Shown: positions 60,779 through 64,000 of the stretch, in pieces | Position numbering within the stretch: the stretch's first letter is position 1 | Layout: each line of letters starts with the position of its first letter | Source: Kitasatospora setae KM-6054 | GTDB lineage: Bacteria > Actinomycetota > Actinomycetes > Streptomycetales > Streptomycetaceae | Assembly: GCF_000269985.1 (NCBI RefSeq) | Contig: NC_016109.1 | Location: forward strand, 3,968,001 to 4,032,000 | Direction of reading: 5' to 3' | DNA: 64,000 nt | Notes under the pieces: model-generated | Databases searched by the model: none | Seen by the model: the letters and a program-made list of their open reading frames with translations, nothing else | Told to the model about the DNA's origin: nothing | Translations under genes and position numbers: made by a program

Positions 60779-61963
60779 TCACAGCGCGCAGCCCTCGGTG
60801 CTGACCTTCCCGGCGGCGCCGGCGCCCTGCACCGCGTCCTCCCGCACCTCGGCGGCGGTCAGCACGTAGCCGGTGTCGGAGCTGTCCAGCGACTTGGCGA
60901 ACACCACCCCGTACACCTGCCCGTCCGGGGTGAGCAGCGGGCCGCCGCTGTTGCCCTGGCGGACCAGCGAGCGCACCGAGTAGACGTCCCGGACGACCTG
61001 GCCGCGGTGGTAGATGTCCGGGCCGTTGGCCTGGATCCGGCCGCGGACCCGGGCGGGCTGGACGTTGAACGCGCCGTTCTCCGGGAAGCCCGCGACGATC
61101 GCCGAGTCGTTGGAGCGGGCCTCCCCCGCGAAGGACAGCGGCGGGGCGTTCAGCTTCGGGACGTCCAGCACCGCGATGTCGCGCTGCCAGTCGTAGCGGA
61201 CCACCGTCGCGTCGTACAGCTGCCCGGTGCCGCCGATCTGCACGGTCGGCTCGTCGACGCCGCCGACCACGTGGGCGTTGGTCATCACCCGGTGCGGGGC
61301 GAACACGAAGCCCGAGCCCTCCAGGGTCTTGCCGCAGGCCGTCGCCGTGCCGAGCACCTTCACCAGCGAGCCCTTGGCCCGCAGCACCCCCGGGCTGTTC
61401 GCCAGCTCCGGGTCGGGCGGCTCCACCTCGGTGATCGGCTCCTGCTCGAACGGGTTGAACACCTGCGGGAAGCCGTTGCGGGCCAGGTCCTGGCTCAGGT
61501 CGGAGAACCAGTTCGGGGCGCTGTCCGGCAGCGCCTCCTGCACCGTGCCGAGCACCGTCGAACTGCGGACCTGCTTGGAGACGGTGGGCAGCGAGGTGCC
61601 CGCCAGCGCCGAGCCGATCAGCCAGGCCACCAGCAGCATCGACAGCACGTTGACCAGCGCGCCGCCGACCGCGTCCAGGGTCTTCACCCTGCCCCGGCCG
61701 ATCCGGCCGCGCAGCTTCCACCCGAAGTGCGTGGTGACCGCCTGCCCGATCGCCGCCAGCACGATCACCACCACCACCGCCACCACCGACGCGGTGGTGC
61801 CCGGCGAGAGGTGGCGCAGCAGCAGCGGCAGCAACTGGACGGCGACCAGGCCGCCGCCCAGGAACCCCAGCACCGAGAGCGCGCCGACCACGAACCCCTG
61901 CCGATAGCCGGACACGGCGAAGCCGAGCGCGGCGGCGATCAGCAGCAGATCCAGGACATTCAC
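60779..61963 (-). CDS. MarP-like periplasmic serine protease
   Basis: Encodes 394 residues. Four N-terminal membrane helices of the CvpA type (residues 1-120) precede a trypsin-like domain with the triad H230 (NAHVVGG), D261 (DWQRDIAVLDV) and S338 (QGNSGGP). Cys209 and Cys391 could form the disulfide known in M. tuberculosis MarP (Rv3671c). MarP protects against acid and oxidative stress by cleaving cell-wall hydrolases. GTG start after a GGGAGGG site. Between YdjM-like and DUF4389 genes. Confidence 0.93.
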   Translation of the reverse strand: MNVLDLLLIAAALGFAVSGYRQGFVVGALSVLGFLGGGLVAVQLLPLLLRHLSPGTTASVVAVVVVIVLAAIGQAVTTHFGWKLRGRIGRGRVKTLDAVGGALVNVLSMLLVAWLIGSALAGTSLPTVSKQVRSSTVLGTVQEALPDSAPNWFSDLSQDLARNGFPQVFNPFEQEPITEVEPPDPELANSPGVLRAKGSLVKVLGTATACGKTLEGSGFVFAPHRVMTNAHVVGGVDEPTVQIGGTGQLYDATVVRYDWQRDIAVLDVPKLNAPPLSFAGEARSNDSAIVAGFPENGAFNVQPARVRGRIQANGPDIYHRGQVVRDVYSVRSLVRQGNSGGPLLTPDGQVYGVVFAKSLDSSDTGYVLTAAEVREDAVQGAGAAGKVSTEGCAL

Positions 61964-62125
61964 CCGAACACCCTCCCACGTCCCGCCAGGCGGGGGACAG
62001 CGCTCCCCGGCGGTCGCCCGATCGGGTCAACCCGGCGGGCGGCCCGGCCCCGGAAGTTGGGACGGTCTGACCATCCGACCATTGCGCCGCGCCGGCCGGC
62101 GCGACCGGCGATCAGGAGCCGAACC

Positions 62126-62914
62126 GTGGAACAACCCAGGTGGGACGTCCCCGTGGTGGACCGCACCGAGTTCCAGCCCGCCCTGGACATGCCCCCGCCC
62201 GGCCCGCAGAACCGGCTCACCGTCCTGCTCCGCCTGCTGCTGCTGGTCCCGCAGTACGTGGTGCTGTGGGTGCTGTCACTGGTCGCCTTCGTCGTCGTGG
62301 TGATCGGCTGGTTCGGCGCCCTGTTCGGCGGCCGGCTGCCGCGCTTCGCCGCCGACTGGCTGAGCGGCTACCTCGGCTACGCGACCCGGGTGCACGGCTC
62401 CTCACTGCTGCTCACCGACCGCTACCCGCCGTTCCGGTTCGACGCCCTGGACCACCCGATCCGGATCGAACTGCGCCCCGGCGGCCCGCTGAACCGGCTC
62501 GCGGTGTTCTTCCGGCTGCTGCTGGCGATCCCCGCCGCGATCGTCGAGGGCCTGCTGCTGACCGGCTGGTGGGCGCTGTCCTTCGTCAGCTGGCTGATCG
62601 TCCTGGTGCTCGGCCGGATGCCGCAGGCGCTCTACGAGGCCACCGCGGCGGTGCTGCGCTACTGGATGCGGTTCCAGGCGTACCTGCTGCTGCTCACCCC
62701 GGCCTACCCCAAGGCCGTGTTCGGCGACCCGGCCGACTCCGAGCCGACCCGCTCCGCGACCCGGCCGCTGGTGCTGACCGGGCCCGCGAAGGCGCTGCTG
62801 GTGGTCTACCTGGTGCTCGGGGTGATCGGGTCGGCGGCGAGCTCGGTCACCACCGACTGGGACTCGTACGAGGACGGCGGCAGCGTGTCGACCACGGCGC
62901 CGCCGAACCGCTGA
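62126..62914 (+). CDS. DUF4389 membrane protein
   Basis: Encodes 262 residues from GTG 62126 (AGGAG 7 bp upstream). Two related halves, each starting NRLTVLLRLLLLVPQ or NRLAVFFRLLLAIPA, each with two helices, suggest an internal duplication. A third helix near the C-terminus (AKALLVVYLVLGVIGSAASS). DUF4389 has no assigned function. Divergent from the MarP gene. Confidence 0.86.
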   Translation: MEQPRWDVPVVDRTEFQPALDMPPPGPQNRLTVLLRLLLLVPQYVVLWVLSLVAFVVVVIGWFGALFGGRLPRFAADWLSGYLGYATRVHGSSLLLTDRYPPFRFDALDHPIRIELRPGGPLNRLAVFFRLLLAIPAAIVEGLLLTGWWALSFVSWLIVLVLGRMPQALYEATAAVLRYWMRFQAYLLLLTPAYPKAVFGDPADSEPTRSATRPLVLTGPAKALLVVYLVLGVIGSAASSVTTDWDSYEDGGSVSTTAPPNR

Positions 62915-62929
62915 GGGCCCGGCCCCGGG

Positions 62930-63625
62930 TCAGGAGCCGTGGCGCTGCGCGAGCGTCACGGCCTCCTCGGACAGCTCGACGGTGCGCCGGTCGTCCCAGG
63001 GCCGCTCCAGGCCGCTGAAGTGCAGCACCCGGTCGATCACCCCGGCCGTGAAGCCCCACACCAGCCGGCCCGCCACCTGGAACGCCGGGCCGGTGAACCC
63101 CGACGGGTGGCGCAGCTTCGCCCGGTTCGCCGGATCGGCCAGCTCGGCCAGCGGCACCCGGAACACCGCGCCGGTCTCCGCCGGATCGACCACCGCGACC
63201 GGCGACTCCACCCGCCACCAGCCCAGCACCGGCGTCACCACGAACCCGCTGACCGGGATGTACAGCGCGGGCAGCCGGGCGAACAGCTGCACGCCCGACG
63301 CGTCCAGGCCGGTCTCCTCGACCGCCTCGCGCAGCGCCGCCGCGAGCGGACCGCCGCCCGCCGGGTCGCCGTCCTCCGGGTCCAGCGCGCCGCCCGGGAA
63401 CGACGGCTGCCCCGCGTGCGACCGCAGGCTGCGGGCCCGCTCGATCAGCAGCAGGTCGGGACCGGCCGGGCCCTCGCCGAACAGCATCAGCACCGCGGAC
63501 GGGCGACCGCCCTCGGCCGGCGGCAGGAACCGGCTCAACTGCTCGGGCACCGCCCGCTCGGCGGCCTCCCGCACCGGCACCAGCCACGCCGGCAGGCCGT
63601 CCCGGACCAGCGCGGGCGCCGTCAC
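62930..63625 (-). CDS. Nudix CoA pyrophosphatase
   Basis: Encodes 231 residues. The Nudix box runs from GGALDPEDGD to LREAVEETGL, and the CoA-specific signature LIERARSLRSHAGQPSFPGG precedes it. It hydrolyses CoA and its oxidised forms to phosphopantetheine and 3',5'-ADP. The start overlaps the nth stop by 4 bp, so it is coupled to nth, as Rv3672c and Rv3674c are close in M. tuberculosis. Confidence 0.93.
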   Translation of the reverse strand: MTAPALVRDGLPAWLVPVREAAERAVPEQLSRFLPPAEGGRPSAVLMLFGEGPAGPDLLLIERARSLRSHAGQPSFPGGALDPEDGDPAGGGPLAAALREAVEETGLDASGVQLFARLPALYIPVSGFVVTPVLGWWRVESPVAVVDPAETGAVFRVPLAELADPANRAKLRHPSGFTGPAFQVAGRLVWGFTAGVIDRVLHFSGLERPWDDRRTVELSEEAVTLAQRHGS

Positions 63626-64000
63626 GAGCCCTCCCCCACACCCGCCGCGCCCGCCGCCGCCTCACCCGGGAAGTCCGCCGGGGGCCGCAGCCGCTGGCCG
63701 GGCTGACCGGCCAGCTCGTACTTGAGCAGCTTCCGGGCCCGTTCCGGGTCGGTCTCCCCCACCCCGTACGACGGGCACAGCGGCGCGATCGGGCAGGCCC
63801 CGCAGGCGGGCTTGCGGGCGTGGCAGACCCGGCGGCCGTGGAACACCACCCGGTGCGAGAGCATCGTCCACTCCGACTTCGGGAAGATCGCCATCACGTC
63901 GGCCTCGACCTTCTCCGGGTCCTCCTCGACCGTCCAGCCGAAGCGGCGGGCGAGGCGTCCGAAGTGGGTGTCGACGGTGATCCCGGCCCCGCCGAACGCG
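63622..64000 (-). CDS. nth: endonuclease III, 3' part
   Basis: The visible 125 residues, cut at the right edge, include VDTHFGRLARRFGW with the catalytic Asp and the Fe-S loop CHARKPACGACPIAPLC (C-x6-C-x2-C-x5-C). Removes oxidised pyrimidines from DNA by glycosylase/AP-lyase action. The Fe-S loop is nearly the same as that in the C-terminal domain of the island's methyltransferase, which supports that domain's identity. The Walker-like HhH and lyase Lys lie outside the window. Confidence 0.95.
   Translation of the reverse strand, partial: AFGGAGITVDTHFGRLARRFGWTVEEDPEKVEADVMAIFPKSEWTMLSHRVVFHGRRVCHARKPACGACPIAPLCPSYGVGETDPERARKLLKYELAGQPGQRLRPPADFPGEAAAGAAGVGEGS

Overview
The base composition (very high G+C), GTG/TTG starts, purine-rich ribosome binding sites, bldG and the gene order all point to a Streptomycetaceae chromosome (Streptomyces or Kitasatospora). 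The window has two parts: an integrated accessory island at about 0.66-19.26 kb, and a conserved actinobacterial core block from about 19.3 kb to the end.

The island sits in a tRNA-Thr(CGT) gene. A perfect 43-bp direct repeat of the tRNA 3' half occurs at 664-706 and again inside the intact tRNA at 19216-19258. Each copy has its own tRNA terminator. No integrase, excisionase, replication or transfer gene is visible, so the element looks like a cargo-only or integrase-deleted genomic island. Tandem 11-bp motifs near both ends could be recombinase arm sites. Cargo: a DUF6907 protein; an AbiEii-type toxin-antitoxin pair; an unknown protein; a two-gene signalling module (a protein with two GHKL ATPase domains, plus a response regulator with an unusual C-terminal domain); and a six-gene leftward operon encoding a DNA cytosine-5 methyltransferase, a paraMORC/MutL-like GHKL ATPase, a Z1-type superfamily 2 helicase, a PD-(D/E)XK nuclease-like protein, an AIPR-family protein and a Vsr mismatch endonuclease. 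The operon matches the MORC/MutL-linked restriction-modification neighbourhoods predicted by Aravind and colleagues and is probably an anti-phage system. Its methyltransferase carries a C-terminal endonuclease III-like domain with an intact four-Cys Fe-S loop, so methylation and repair of deaminated 5-methylcytosine appear fused in one chain, with Vsr as a second repair activity. A frameshifted aminoglycoside phosphotransferase-like gene closes the island.

The right flank is a housekeeping region: leuE, two alpha/beta hydrolase-type proteins, holB, tmk (fused to a membrane domain), topA, a class I methyltransferase, a lipoprotein with four 176-bp tandem repeats downstream, an anti-sigma-like ATPase next to bldG, a YprA/MrfA-type helicase, and a compact leftward Tad/Flp pilus operon (Ssd-like ATPase, TadA, a 32-aa microprotein, TadB, TadC, DUF4244 pilin, TadE, TadE-like). 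Then come a HAD phosphatase, a degenerate Fic protein, a CooC-like ATPase, a SulP-STAS-carbonic anhydrase fusion, acs, a beta-lactamase-like serine hydrolase, nhaA, a holin-X protein, an EphE-like hydrolase lacking its nucleophile, a YdjM-like protein, a MarP-like periplasmic protease, a DUF4389 protein, a Nudix CoA pyrophosphatase and the start-truncated nth at the right edge. The order topA, helicase, Tad locus, HAD, acs, MarP, Nudix, nth parallels Mycobacterium tuberculosis Rv3646c to Rv3674c, which supports the functional calls.

Caveats: nothing was searched or aligned by computer. Family calls rest on motifs I could read. Many starts are chosen from ribosome binding sites and could move.
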